Source: Streptomyces sp. PTY087I2
Lineage (GTDB): Bacteria > Actinomycetota > Actinomycetes > Streptomycetales > Streptomycetaceae
Length of the DNA stretch: 64,000 bases
Direction: 5' to 3'
Assembly (NCBI RefSeq): GCF_001687325.1
Contig: NZ_LZRD01000020.1
Coordinates: 62,001-126,000 of the forward strand
In this document: positions 49,630 to 58,295 of the stretch, piece after piece
How the letters are laid out: the number at the start of each line of letters is the position of its first letter
Position numbering within the stretch: position 1 is the first letter of the stretch
Position numbers and translations under genes: made by a program
Notes under the pieces: model-generated
The model's database searches: none
The model's input: the letters and a program-made list of their open reading frames with translations, nothing else
Told to the model about the DNA's origin: nothing

Positions 49630-51414
49630 TCACGTCATCCGCGTCGCCCACTCCTGGACCTTCGCGATCCGGGTCTGGATCTGGTGGGCCGTGGCCTCCG
49701 CGCTCGGCGGGCCGCCGCAGACGCGGCGCAGTTCGTTGTGGATCACGCCGTGCGGCTTGCCGCTCTGGTGGGTGTAGGCGGAGACCATCGTGTTGAGCTG
49801 CTTGCGCAGGCTCAGCAGCTGCTTGTGCGTGACCACGGGCCGGGCCTCGGCGGGCTTCTCCAGAAGGTCGGCCTCCTCGGCCGGCTTCTGGCGGCTGTGG
49901 GCGATCTGCCGGCTCTGCCGCTTCTGGAGGAGCAGCTGCACCTGGTCCGGCTCCAGGAGCCCGGGGATGCCGAGGTAGTCCTGCTCCTCCTCACTGCCCG
50001 GGTGGGCCTGCATGCCGAACTCGGCGCCGTCGTACAGCACCCGGTCGAAGACGGCGTCGGACTCCAGCGCCTCGAAGGGCAGCTGGTCCTCGGTCTCCTC
50101 GTCCTCCAGCTTCTCGGCGTCGGCGAGGAGCTTGTCCTCCTCCGAGAACGGGTTCTCCTCGTCGCCGCCCTTCTTCGGCTTGTCGAGGACGTGGTCGCGC
50201 TCGACCTCCATCTCGTTGGCGAAGTCGAGGAGCATCGGGATGGTCGGCAGGAAGACGGAGGCGGTCTCACCGCGCCGGCGGGAGCGCACGAAGCGGCCGA
50301 CGGCCTGGGCGAAGAAGAGGGGCGTCGAGATGGTGGTGGCGTACACGCCGACGGCGAGGCGCGGTACGTCGACGCCCTCGGACACCATCCGGACCGCGAC
50401 CATCCAGCGGGACTCGTCGCCGCTGAACTGGTCGATCTTCTTGGACGCGGCCTTCTCGTCGGAGAGGACCACGGTGGCCGACTCCCCGGTGACCTTTTTC
50501 AGGATCTTGGCGTAGGCGCGGGCCGAGTCCTGGTCGGTGGCGATGACGAGGCCGCCCGCGTCGGGGATGCCCTTGCGGACCTCGGTGAGTCGCTTGTCGG
50601 CTGCGGCGAGGACGTTGGGGATCCACTCGCCGGTGGGGGCGAGCGCGGTGCGCCAGGCCTGGCCGATGGCGTCCTTGGTCATCGGCTCGCCGAGCCGGGC
50701 GGCGATCTCGTCCCCGGCCTTCGTGCGCCAGCGCATGTTGCCGCTGTAGCTGAGGAAGATGACCGGGCGGACGACGCCGTCGGCGAGCGCGTTGCCGTAG
50801 CCGTAGGTGTAGTCGGCCGAGGAGCGGCGGATGCCGTCGTTGCCCTCCTCGTACTGGACGAAGGGGATCGGGTTGGTGTCCGACCGGAACGGCGTACCGG
50901 TCAGCGCGAGCCGCCGGGTCGCCGGGTCGAACGCCTCCTGGCAGGCCTCGCCCCAGGACTTGGAGTCACCGGCGTGGTGGATCTCGTCGAGGATGACGAG
51001 CGTCTTGCGCTGCTCGCAGCGGTTGCGGTGCAGCATCGGGCGGACGCCGACACCGGCGTACGTCACGGCGACCCCGTGGTACTCCTTGCTCAGCGGTCCG
51101 GCGCTGTAGTCGGGATCGAGCTTGATCCCTATCCGGGCGGCCGCCTCCGCCCACTGCTTCTTGAGGTGCTCGGTCGGGGCGACGACGGTGACCTGCTGCA
51201 CGACATGGTGGTGCAGCAGCCACGACGCGAGGGTCAGCGCGAACGTGGTCTTGCCGGCGCCGGGCGTCGCGACGGCGAGGAAGTCGCGCGGCTGCTCCTG
51301 GACGTACCTCTCCATGGCGCCTTGCTGCCAGGCTCGCAGCTTGTTGGCGGTGCCCCAGGGGGCACGGCCGGGGAAGGCGGGTGAGAGGTGGTGGGAGGCG
51401 GTGGTAGTAGTCAC
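49630..51414 (-). CDS. SF2 DEAD/DEAH-box helicase
   Basis: A 594-residue helicase of superfamily 2. Motif I ATPGAGKTTF has the Walker Lys at 55; motif II is DEIH at 143-146; motif III LTGTPF; motif VI QAVGRFVRSRRRGE. The C-terminal 150 residues are Glu/Gln-rich (PFSEEDKLLADAEKLEDEET) and end in a helical region. This type, similar to restriction-enzyme or XPB-like helicases, is conserved in Streptomyces chromosomes; its nucleic-acid substrate is unknown. ATG 51414 begins MTTTTASHHLSPAFP. It is monocistronic with a strong terminator. Confidence 0.9.
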   Translation of the reverse strand: MTTTTASHHLSPAFPGRAPWGTANKLRAWQQGAMERYVQEQPRDFLAVATPGAGKTTFALTLASWLLHHHVVQQVTVVAPTEHLKKQWAEAAARIGIKLDPDYSAGPLSKEYHGVAVTYAGVGVRPMLHRNRCEQRKTLVILDEIHHAGDSKSWGEACQEAFDPATRRLALTGTPFRSDTNPIPFVQYEEGNDGIRRSSADYTYGYGNALADGVVRPVIFLSYSGNMRWRTKAGDEIAARLGEPMTKDAIGQAWRTALAPTGEWIPNVLAAADKRLTEVRKGIPDAGGLVIATDQDSARAYAKILKKVTGESATVVLSDEKAASKKIDQFSGDESRWMVAVRMVSEGVDVPRLAVGVYATTISTPLFFAQAVGRFVRSRRRGETASVFLPTIPMLLDFANEMEVERDHVLDKPKKGGDEENPFSEEDKLLADAEKLEDEETEDQLPFEALESDAVFDRVLYDGAEFGMQAHPGSEEEQDYLGIPGLLEPDQVQLLLQKRQSRQIAHSRQKPAEEADLLEKPAEARPVVTHKQLLSLRKQLNTMVSAYTHQSGKPHGVIHNELRRVCGGPPSAEATAHQIQTRIAKVQEWATRMT

Positions 51415-51583
51415 GGTCTCCGGTTCGGGGCTCTCGGGTACGTGGGGCGCTGCCCGTACCGCACCCGGCCCGAAGGGCCCGGCCCGCGATACGACAACCG
51501 GGCCACCTTACCGGGGGCCCGGTCGTGAACCCGTACGAACGGGCCGCGGTTCGGGCCCGTTGAGACCCTCTTCACAGGTACGG

Positions 51584-51952
51584 CTACCGAGCGAACTCCG
51601 GCAACTGTTCGGCGATCTTGGGCATGTCCAGAGCGCCCTGGCACACCGCCAGCACGAACCGCTCCGCTTCGTCGACGTCGAAGCCGGCGTCGAGCGGATG
51701 GCCGTTCATGTGGAGGAACACCCAGGTCGCGTACCACGCGATCCGCTTGTTGCCGTCCACAAGCCCGTGGTTCCGGGCGAGGGACTCCATGAGGGCCGCG
51801 GCCTTCTGCCAGACATCCGGGTAGGCGTCCTGGCCGAACACGCTCGCCTGCGGTCGGGCCAGTGCGGATTCCAGCAGCCCGTAGTCGCGTACCTCCGGTG
51901 TGCCGAGCCGCTCCGTCAGGTTCAGCAGCTCGGGCAGGGTCAGGTACTGCAT
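51584..51952 (-). CDS. doc: Doc-type Fic toxin
   Basis: A 122-residue Fic/DOC protein. The active-site loop NHGLVDGNKR (61-70) carries His62 and the HxxxDGNKR pattern; the usual Phe after His-x is Leu here. Doc proteins kill cells by phosphorylating EF-Tu, and are neutralised by a small antitoxin. The antitoxin here is the overlapping upstream ribbon-helix-helix gene (TGATG), instead of the usual Phd. ATG 51952. The gene ends 169 bases from the helicase start. Confidence 0.92.
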   Translation of the reverse strand: MQYLTLPELLNLTERLGTPEVRDYGLLESALARPQASVFGQDAYPDVWQKAAALMESLARNHGLVDGNKRIAWYATWVFLHMNGHPLDAGFDVDEAERFVLAVCQGALDMPKIAEQLPEFAR

Positions 51953-52149
51953 CAGGCGAGCCTCCGGTTGAGCTCCTCACTGACCTTCAGAACGTGGTCC
52001 GCGGCCTCGTTGAAGAGCCGGGAGTGCTCGTTTATGGCAGTGATCACCGCATCGTGGGCGAACGCCTGCATGCTCTTCCCCTCCGCCTCGGCGCGGGCGC
52101 GCAGGGAATCCAGCTCTTCCTCGGTGAACCGCAGATTCAGACCAGCCAT
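51952..52149 (-). CDS. Ribbon-helix-helix antitoxin partner of Doc
   Basis: A 65-residue protein: MAGLNLRFTEEELDSLRARA shows the N-terminal strand and helices of an RHH (CopG/Arc) DNA-binding fold, and the C-terminal helix (NEAADHVLKVSEELNRRLA) would wrap the toxin. It overlaps doc by one base, antitoxin first, as in classical type II pairs. ATG 52149. A palindromic operator lies just upstream (52156-52185), fitting autoregulation. Confidence 0.85.
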   Translation of the reverse strand: MAGLNLRFTEEELDSLRARAEAEGKSMQAFAHDAVITAINEHSRLFNEAADHVLKVSEELNRRLA

Positions 52150-52155
52150 GACCCT

Positions 52156-52185
52156 ATGGTACCGCGCGGTACCATACGGTACCGC
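52156..52185. promoter_or_regulatory. Toxin-antitoxin operator (GGTACC palindromes)
   Basis: ATGGTACCGCGCGGTACCAT is a perfect 20-bp palindrome at 52156-52175, followed by a further CGGTACCG at 52177-52184. GGTACC thus recurs three times at 10-11 bp spacing, seven bases before the antitoxin ATG. It fits an RHH dimer array for autorepression. Confidence 0.8.
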
Positions 52186-53696
52186 TACTTCTCGCGCGCC
52201 CCCACGACCACCCGGGTCGCCACCCACACCCCCACCAGCGCCACCCCCGCCATCGGCAGGAACACCGCCGCGAACGCGCCCGGGTGCGAGCCCGCGGACC
52301 CCGCCTGCACCGCCCCGTGCGCGGCCGCGCCCACCGCCCCGCCGCCCAGTGCCGCGAAGGCCGCACCGCCGGTGGCCAGGAGCAGCACGTTGGAGAGGCC
52401 GTCGGAGATCTGGAGGGCGGCGGAGTTGGAGCCCGCCTCCTCGGGGGCCGACAGCTTCAGGAGCAGAACGCTGGTGGAGGCGATCACCATGCCCATCCCG
52501 AAGCAGCCGAAGGCCCAGGCGACGGCGACGATCCCGACGGGGACCCCGTCGATCAGCACGGCGGGCGCGATGGCGATCGAGGCGGCGACGAGCAGCATGC
52601 CGGTCACCATCAGCCGCTCGCGGTACGCCTCCATACGCGGCCGGGACTGGACGAACGAACCGAGCGCCCAGGTCGCCCCGCCCACGGCCAGCGACAGCCC
52701 GGCCATCGTCGGGGACAGCCCGCGCTGGGTGACCAGCATCAGCGGTACGAAGGACTCGGCGGCGATGAACGCCCCGGCGGCGATCCCGCGCAGCAGGACC
52801 ACCGAGGGCAGCCCGCGGGCGGCCCGTACGGTCCCGGTGGGCAGCAGTCCGCGGACGGCGGGCACGAGCAGGGCGGCGCCGACGGCTGCGGGCAGGAGGG
52901 CGAGCCAGTTCAGCTCCTGCCCCGCGTACTGGAGCAGCCCCGCCCCGGCCGAGATCCCCAGGGCGAGCCGGATGCGGCGGCGGTCGTACGGCTCGGTGGC
53001 GGCAGCCGGGTCGGCGGGCCCGGAGGCCGTACGCCGGATCGCCGGGAGGGCCAGGGCTAGCGGGATCACGATGAGGACGGGGATGCCGACGAAGACCCAC
53101 CGCCACCCGAGCTGCTCGGTCACCGTCCCGGAGGCGAGCGGCCCGACGACGGAGGGGATCACCCAGCTCGCGGCGAAGGCGGCCAGGATCGCGGGCCGGA
53201 TGTGCTCGGGGTAGGCCCGCCCGATGACGACGTACAGCGCGACGATCACCAGCCCGCCGCCGAGCCCCTGGACGGCCCGGCCCGCGATGAAGACCCACAT
53301 GCCGGTGGCCGCCCCGGAGAGCAGCAGGCCTGCGCCGAACGCGGTGATCCCGGTGGCGAGCGGCTGGAGCGGCCCGCGCCGGTCGGCCCACTGCCCGGAG
53401 AGGACCATGGCGAAGAGGCTGGTGGTGAAGTACGCGGAGAAGGCGAACGCGTAGAGCGGGATCCCGTTCAGCTCGCGCGCGGCGACCGGCATCGCCGTAC
53501 CGACCGCCGTGGCCTCGAACGCGATGAGGAACACCACGGACACGATGCCGATGCTCAGCGCCCGGTAGGTGCGCCCGAGGACCCCTTCGACGGCCACGGC
53601 GGGAAGGTCGGACAGCGGGTCCGGGGAGGGGGCGTCGGTCGCGGGCGGCGCGAGGTGTGCGGCGTCGGTGCCGTCACGGGGTTCGAGGGCGGTCAT
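52185..53696 (-). CDS. MFS drug exporter (EmrB/QacA-like)
   Basis: A 503-residue, about fourteen-helix major facilitator of the DHA2 group. The first helix region is RTYRALSIGIVSVVFLIAFE. Also present are QWADRRGPLQPLATGITAFG in loop 2-3 and GRAVQGLGGGLVIVALYVVI, with the antiporter-like SWVIPSVVGPLASGTVTEQL. Substrates of such pumps vary. ATG 53696. The stop reaches into the edge of the toxin-antitoxin operator, so the pump and the TA pair are packed tightly on the same strand. Confidence 0.88.
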   Translation of the reverse strand: MTALEPRDGTDAAHLAPPATDAPSPDPLSDLPAVAVEGVLGRTYRALSIGIVSVVFLIAFEATAVGTAMPVAARELNGIPLYAFAFSAYFTTSLFAMVLSGQWADRRGPLQPLATGITAFGAGLLLSGAATGMWVFIAGRAVQGLGGGLVIVALYVVIGRAYPEHIRPAILAAFAASWVIPSVVGPLASGTVTEQLGWRWVFVGIPVLIVIPLALALPAIRRTASGPADPAAATEPYDRRRIRLALGISAGAGLLQYAGQELNWLALLPAAVGAALLVPAVRGLLPTGTVRAARGLPSVVLLRGIAAGAFIAAESFVPLMLVTQRGLSPTMAGLSLAVGGATWALGSFVQSRPRMEAYRERLMVTGMLLVAASIAIAPAVLIDGVPVGIVAVAWAFGCFGMGMVIASTSVLLLKLSAPEEAGSNSAALQISDGLSNVLLLATGGAAFAALGGGAVGAAAHGAVQAGSAGSHPGAFAAVFLPMAGVALVGVWVATRVVVGAREK

Positions 53697-53922
53697 GAGG
53701 TCAGCGTAAGGGGCATGGGCCGGTTTGAACCCTGTCGATGTACGGTCCCGTGCTCGGCCCTTGGTCGTAGGTCCCGGGCCCGTACATCCCCCTCCCCTCC
53801 GCCCCGGACATGAACGGCGTATGGCAGTCGCGTTGCACCCCGGCCGGATTCCTTGAGGCGGGGGACGGGTCCCCGTAGCGTCGTCGTCAGCAAAGAACAA
53901 CCACGGAACACCGCACCACCCC

Positions 53923-53997
53923 GACCGTGTGCCCGAGAGGCTCAGGGGCTCGACTGCAACTCGAGTTACACCGGTTCGAATCCGGTCACGGTCTCCA
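53923..53997 (+). tRNA. tRNA-Cys (anticodon GCA)
   Basis: Acceptor GACCGTG pairs with CACGGTC; anticodon loop CTGCAAC flanked by CTCGA/TCGAG presents GCA; T-arm ACCGG-TTCGAAT-CCGGT; discriminator T and genomic CCA at 53995-53997. A hairpin at 54002-54043 follows. Confidence 0.94.
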
Positions 53998-54001
53998 GAA
54001 C

Positions 54002-54043
54002 GCGGAAGTGGCCGCCCTCACGGCAGGGGGCGGCCACTTCCGC
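54002..54043 (+). terminator. Terminator after tRNA-Cys
   Basis: GCGGAAGTGGCCGCC pairs with GGCGGCCACTTCCGC across a 10-base loop, starting 5 bases after tRNA-Cys. TTTCC follows. Confidence 0.8.
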
Positions 54044-54076
54044 TTTCCGCGCGCGCCATGGCCGAAGCCAGGTCCG

Positions 54077-54853
54077 TCAGCCGGTCTTCAGCGCCTTCAT
54101 GACATCCCGCATGTCACTGATCAAATGCCCCCGGTACGCGAGGATCTCGGGCTCCTCCGGCGCGTCCGGCACGCCCTCCCCGATCTCGCCTTCGCCCTCG
54201 TTGTAGGACATCCAGACGGACAGGGCGAGCGTCACGACGGCACCGCCGTCCACCACGTTCAGGCGCATGCTGTTGTCGTCCATGATCACCAGGTACGCGC
54301 CGTCCCCGAGGTCCGGTACGCGCTCCACCCGGTCGACAGCCGTCCCGTCGATGTCCGTCACCGTGCTGCTCGCCTCGAACACGGGACGCGGATCGGCTTC
54401 CTTGTGCAACTCGGCCGTGAGGGAGGCCCGGTAGCCCATGTACCAGCCCGACCCGTCCTCGTCGTTCCGCTCCCCGAGATCCAACTCCTCGAAGTCGACA
54501 GTGCATCGGATGCGGTGGAGGGCGGGATGCTCGATCCCGTCCAGCTCGGTGGTCGGCTCGGACTCCGGCTTGCCCAGTGCCCTGGTGAGCTCCTTCAGCT
54601 CCATCGCCGCGCAGGAGCCGGACTCCACACGGTAGCCACGCGAGTCCGGCTTTCCGTCGCCGCCGATCCCGTACCCGAAGACGGCCGCGGCCCACACCGC
54701 CGACGCCGTCAGCGCCCCGGCAACACCCCAGAGCACCCCGCTCCACCGCCGCCGCCCGCCGCCCTCGGGCCCCTGCTCGGGGTCGAACCCGCTCACGACG
54801 TCCGAGGACGAGCCCGGCCCGTCCTCCCCCACCAACTCCGGCTCGGAAATCAC
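54077..54853 (-). CDS. Membrane-anchored exported protein, 258 residues
   Basis: An acidic cytoplasmic head of about 35 residues and a basic GGGRRRWSG precede one transmembrane helix (VLWGVAGALTASAVWAAAVF). The extracellular part begins GGDGKPDSRGYRVESGSCAA and has a second Cys in HRIRCTVDFEELDL. This two-cysteine pattern recurs in the two lipoproteins upstream, suggesting a shared fold. Unknown function. ATG 54853. It is the last gene of a minus-strand operon with 55586-57519; 64 bases separate it from the upstream gene. Confidence 0.78.
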   Translation of the reverse strand: MISEPELVGEDGPGSSSDVVSGFDPEQGPEGGGRRRWSGVLWGVAGALTASAVWAAAVFGYGIGGDGKPDSRGYRVESGSCAAMELKELTRALGKPESEPTTELDGIEHPALHRIRCTVDFEELDLGERNDEDGSGWYMGYRASLTAELHKEADPRPVFEASSTVTDIDGTAVDRVERVPDLGDGAYLVIMDDNSMRLNVVDGGAVVTLALSVWMSYNEGEGEIGEGVPDAPEEPEILAYRGHLISDMRDVMKALKTG

Positions 54854-54917
54854 ACCGGCACCTCCCCCTGGTCAACGGCCACGGTACCGGCCGGGCTTCT
54901 CGCCGCGACTCCGCACG

Positions 54918-55589
54918 TCACGCGGGGTCGAGCACCGGCCGGGGCTCCAGCCCTCCGTCGTTCTCGCAGCGCAGTTCCTTCGCCATGGCCAGGGCGAAGG
55001 AATGGACCACGGTCGCGTAGGCGTCTGTCAGCTTCTCCGGATCGCCCCCGGGTTCCTTGGGCGACCAGCGCTCGACGTCGATGTCGATATGAGCCGGCGT
55101 GGAGCCGGGCAGCTTCTCGCTCCGGCAGGCGAACCAGATGGAGCCGGCGTCCGGAGCGGCCAGGGCCCGCTCCCCCATCGGAAGCACCCTGAACTTCGCA
55201 GCAGGCTCGCCCTTCAGCGGTCCCCAGACCAGCTCCCAGGTCGCCTCCAACCGATCGCCTGCGGCGGAGTTCTTCGCGTATATGTGGCAGATGTTCCCGT
55301 CATTGGGGGCGGGGGAATCGTAGCCTTCGCTCAACCATTTCGCGGCGAATGCGACGGTGCCGCCCGGCCCCGACCCCTCGAACCGGGACGCCCCCGTGAT
55401 CACCTTCAACGCCTTGCCCGCCTCGGCCGAGATCGCGTTGCCGCCGCAGAGTTCCGTCGGTCCCGTGGAAGAGTCAGGCGCTGCGTCGGCGCTCTCCCCG
55501 TCCGTACAGCCGACCGCACCTGCCGCGAGGGAAACCGCGATGACCGCGCCGACGAGACCGGTGCGACTGCGGCTGGAGACCGCCCTCAT
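54918..55589 (-). CDS. Lipoprotein, 223 residues, two-cysteine type
   Basis: The signal peptide MRAVSSRSRTGLVGAVIAVS ends in lipobox GAVGC. The mature part has ELCGGNAISAEAGKALKVIT and a second Cys in NDGNICHIYAKN, then strands (DRLEATWELVWG, PAHIDIDVERW) and a C-terminal helix with final ELRCEND. No known domain. ATG 55589 overlaps the upstream stop as ATGA, hence translational coupling. Likely faces outside, possibly a partner or sensor with its neighbours. Confidence 0.8.
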   Translation of the reverse strand: MRAVSSRSRTGLVGAVIAVSLAAGAVGCTDGESADAAPDSSTGPTELCGGNAISAEAGKALKVITGASRFEGSGPGGTVAFAAKWLSEGYDSPAPNDGNICHIYAKNSAAGDRLEATWELVWGPLKGEPAAKFRVLPMGERALAAPDAGSIWFACRSEKLPGSTPAHIDIDVERWSPKEPGGDPEKLTDAYATVVHSFALAMAKELRCENDGGLEPRPVLDPA

Positions 55590-56242
55590 GCGACTGCCGG
55601 CAACGAGGAGGGAATGACCGGGGGCTTTTCGCATTCCATCTCTTCCACAACCGACCGAGCGAATACGCTGAGCAGCTCCCACCGGAGCTCCGTTCCCAGA
55701 GTCACCCCCGTCACGTCGAACTGGAGCGGCAGATCGGACGGCTGGGATTCGATGGCGCCGGGTACGGCACATTTCGCGATCAACCGGCTGCGGCCTGGGC
55801 CCGATTCCGTTTCCACGTAGACAGATTCGTTCGCCTGACGCCACGTCCGGCTGTTCTTGGGGCTGTCCATCATTCCCAAGGAGAGGGCGGACCACTTCAC
55901 CGACGCATCGACGGTGCCGCTGATCCCATCATCCTCGAAGGCGTCCACTCGGCAGCCGGTGTAGGAGGTGTGGTGCAGATCCGACTCCTGCCACTGCTTC
56001 GCCTCCCGTACGAGGCGTTCCGCCAGCACATCGGCTTGAGGCGTCCCACCCACCTCGACATCGCTGCCGCCTGTCGTCCTGACAGCAGCTTCCACGTTCT
56101 CGTCACCGAGCAACGTCTCGCACTGCCCCCGTTTCGGCGATTCCGCGCGTTCCTCGCCCCCGGAGCATCCTGAGAGAAGTCCGCCGATGACCAGAAAGGT
56201 GATGGCCGTCATCCCGGTCCTCCAGCGGCGCAGCATCCTCAC
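55586..56242 (-). CDS. Lipoprotein, 218 residues, two-cysteine type
   Basis: The signal peptide MRMLRRWRTGMTAITFLVIG ends in lipobox LLSGC. The mature part has GQCETLLGDENVEAAVRTTG and TSYTGCRVDAFEDDGISGTV, the same Cys-Leu-helix then Cys-strand order as the two proteins downstream, and closes with VEEMECEKPP. Unknown function. Its ATG at 56242 overlaps the stop of the upstream broken gene as ATGA, so its translation may suffer if that gene is frameshifted. Confidence 0.8.
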   Translation of the reverse strand: MRMLRRWRTGMTAITFLVIGGLLSGCSGGEERAESPKRGQCETLLGDENVEAAVRTTGGSDVEVGGTPQADVLAERLVREAKQWQESDLHHTSYTGCRVDAFEDDGISGTVDASVKWSALSLGMMDSPKNSRTWRQANESVYVETESGPGRSRLIAKCAVPGAIESQPSDLPLQFDVTGVTLGTELRWELLSVFARSVVEEMECEKPPVIPSSLPAVA

Positions 56243-57519
56243 TTGACCCTCCCCTGGTCACTGACCGCGGTCTTACCGTTCCCGTAATAGGTCTCGATGT
56301 CCAAGCTGAGCTGCCGCTTCTCGTCAACCGACAGCCCGATGTCGTCCGCATAGTTGAGCAGGGGTGTGACAGCTCCCCGCTCCCCCTCGGCCTTGAATTT
56401 CTCAATCCCGCTCAACGCTTCGTCATTGTTGTCGTACTCGCGCTGCTTCAGGTAATCCATCGTCTCGCCGGCGTATCCGGTGTCAATCGCCGCGGTTGCG
56501 GTATCCATGACGAGAGGGACTGCTGTTGCGGCCACGACGCCTGCCGCGGGCCCCAGGACCACTGCAAGTGCCGACCCCCACCACAGCGCCTACGCCGGAG
56601 CTGACACCAAACTTCCTCCACTCGGCTGCCTTCTCCATCTCGAGCGTCTTGGCTTCTTCTGCACCCTTGAACTGCTGATGGATGCCATCGATGCGCGCCT
56701 CGTCGGGTATCCCGTGCACCTTTGCCCCTCCGTATCCGAAGTGCAATCCGAGATCCTGGCGCTCTGTCCCGAAGGCTTTCAGCCCGCTTGCCTCGTACAC
56801 CTGCTGTGCCGACGACAACGTCTTCCAGCCCTCTTCATCGGCCGCCACCACGCCCATGAACCGACGCGCCGCAGCTTCGCCAAAATCGGTCCGCTCGGAA
56901 CCGTCGCTGCTGTTCGCGAACAGCTCGTCCCGCCCGAGTTCGTCGCCAGCCGACCCGAAGTTGTATGTCGAGTAATTCAGGTCGTCGATATACGCAGCCC
57001 CCATACGACCCTTCCCGGCTCGCCTTGTTCGCCTTCGCCTTCAATCCGTCCGACGCGTGATCGGCGAGCTTGTCCAGCTTTGCCGCCATTTCCGACCAGT
57101 CGTCGGCCGCCGCCTTCAGCTTCCCCAACAGGGCTTCGACGATGTCCGTCGTCCTTCGCATGCTGCGCCTTGGTGTAATCCAGGTGGTTCGAAATGTGCG
57201 CGCAGGAATCCAGCAGCGTCTTGAGATGCTTCTGCCAGAAATCGTGCACCTTCAGAACCGCCGAGCCGCTCGCGAAGTTGCCGTTGGTGAGCGCGATCGC
57301 CGCCGCGAAGGTGGCCGGGCGGGCGTGGTCACCGTCCTTGGACAGCCTCGTCCTGAGATCGTAGGCGTCATTCCCGATAGCTCCGAGATCGTCCCGGTTC
57401 ACCACCAGGTCCGGTGCACTGGCACCACCGCCGCCCTCGGCCTGAGCGCTGTTGATCTGCATGGCACCTCGCTGGGCCGCGGCCGAACGCAGTTCGGTCC
57501 ATTCCTTCTCGAATGTCAC
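56239..57519 (-). pseudogene. Large helical protein gene with three frameshifts
   Basis: From GTG 57519 the frame reads MTFEKEWTELRSAAAQRGAM onwards through KAQHAKDD. It shifts at about 57144 (one extra G) to DIVEALLGKLKAAADDWSEM, at about 57020 (one extra A) to GKGRMGAAYIDDLNYSTYNF, and at about 56566 (one extra T) to AVVLGPAAGVVAATAVPLVM, ending YGNGKTAVSDQGRVK at 56239. Removing one base at each site gives a continuous product of about 425 residues: a WXG100-like helical head, an AAxRRFMGVVAADEEGWKTL central part and a hydrophobic Ala/Val stretch. It resembles actinobacterial T7-secretion-associated proteins in organisation; that is a guess. Decay or assembly error. Confidence 0.7.
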
Positions 57520-57633
57520 GTGCTCCCCCGGGTTTTGCCATACGGTCAGCCTTCGCAGTCACCCTAAGATCCCGCGTGCAGCACGGGCGAGTACGATCTG
57601 AGCCTTTGTCCGGACGCGAATTCGGCGAACACC

Positions 57634-58209
57634 ATGGGGGAGCTCCTGTGTCCGTTGCCGTCTTCCTGTTCCCTCATTGCCACGGCGTTTCTCGTCGTCT
57701 CCCTCGTCGGGCCTTACCGGCTGTACTGGCGGTCCCGGCCCCGGGCGGCGGTGCAGCCGTCGGACGCGGCGCTCGCGTTGGGGCGGGTCGCCGCGTTCGG
57801 GGTCGCCGGGGTGTTCGCCTTCGGCGGGTGTTCGGTCCTGGACGATGTCGACAAGGGGGCCCGGAGTGCGGGTGAGGTCAGGAAGGCCGCCGAGTACGTG
57901 GCCTTCGCACTGGGCGACGAGCCTCGGATGCCCGGTGATGCGGCGGACGGTTACGCCTCGCTGATCGAGGCCGGCGTCGTCGAGGCGGGGGCGGGGCAGG
58001 GGCCCTCGTACATGGTCTCCGTGGAGCGGGTCGGGGGTGGGCACGACTACGGGGTCTCCGCCGGGGGCGCCGGCTCCGCCGTCTGCATGCGCGTCACGGA
58101 GTCGAAGTCCGCGGGCGGCGGGGTCTTCGTGCCCGGAGCCGACGGGGGCAGCGGTGACTCCATCGCCCGGTACGACCTCAGCGCCACCGTCGACGACGGT
58201 CCCTGCTGA
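57634..58209 (+). CDS. Membrane protein, 191 residues
   Basis: Two hydrophobic segments (SLIATAFLVVSLVGPY about 13-28 and ALGRVAAFGVAGVFAFGG about 48-65) precede an extracellular Gly/Ala-rich domain with AVCMRVTESKSAGG and a closing DGPC. Unknown family. ATG 57634 follows GGCGAACACC-type weak site; the start is uncertain. It is divergent from the operon at 57519 and may be functionally related to it. Confidence 0.7.
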   Translation: MGELLCPLPSSCSLIATAFLVVSLVGPYRLYWRSRPRAAVQPSDAALALGRVAAFGVAGVFAFGGCSVLDDVDKGARSAGEVRKAAEYVAFALGDEPRMPGDAADGYASLIEAGVVEAGAGQGPSYMVSVERVGGGHDYGVSAGGAGSAVCMRVTESKSAGGGVFVPGADGGSGDSIARYDLSATVDDGPC

Positions 58210-58295
58210 GCGCTGAACGCTGCACGCCGAGCGGGGCCGTCGCCGGGGTGCCCGGATGCGTCTCAGCCCTTCAGTGCCGTCGCCCGGCCGAAAAC

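Noticed and set aside
49630..52149. Prophage or defence island around the helicase and Doc
   Set aside because: No integrase, structural or nuclease partner genes are present; the helicase appears to be a conserved chromosomal gene.
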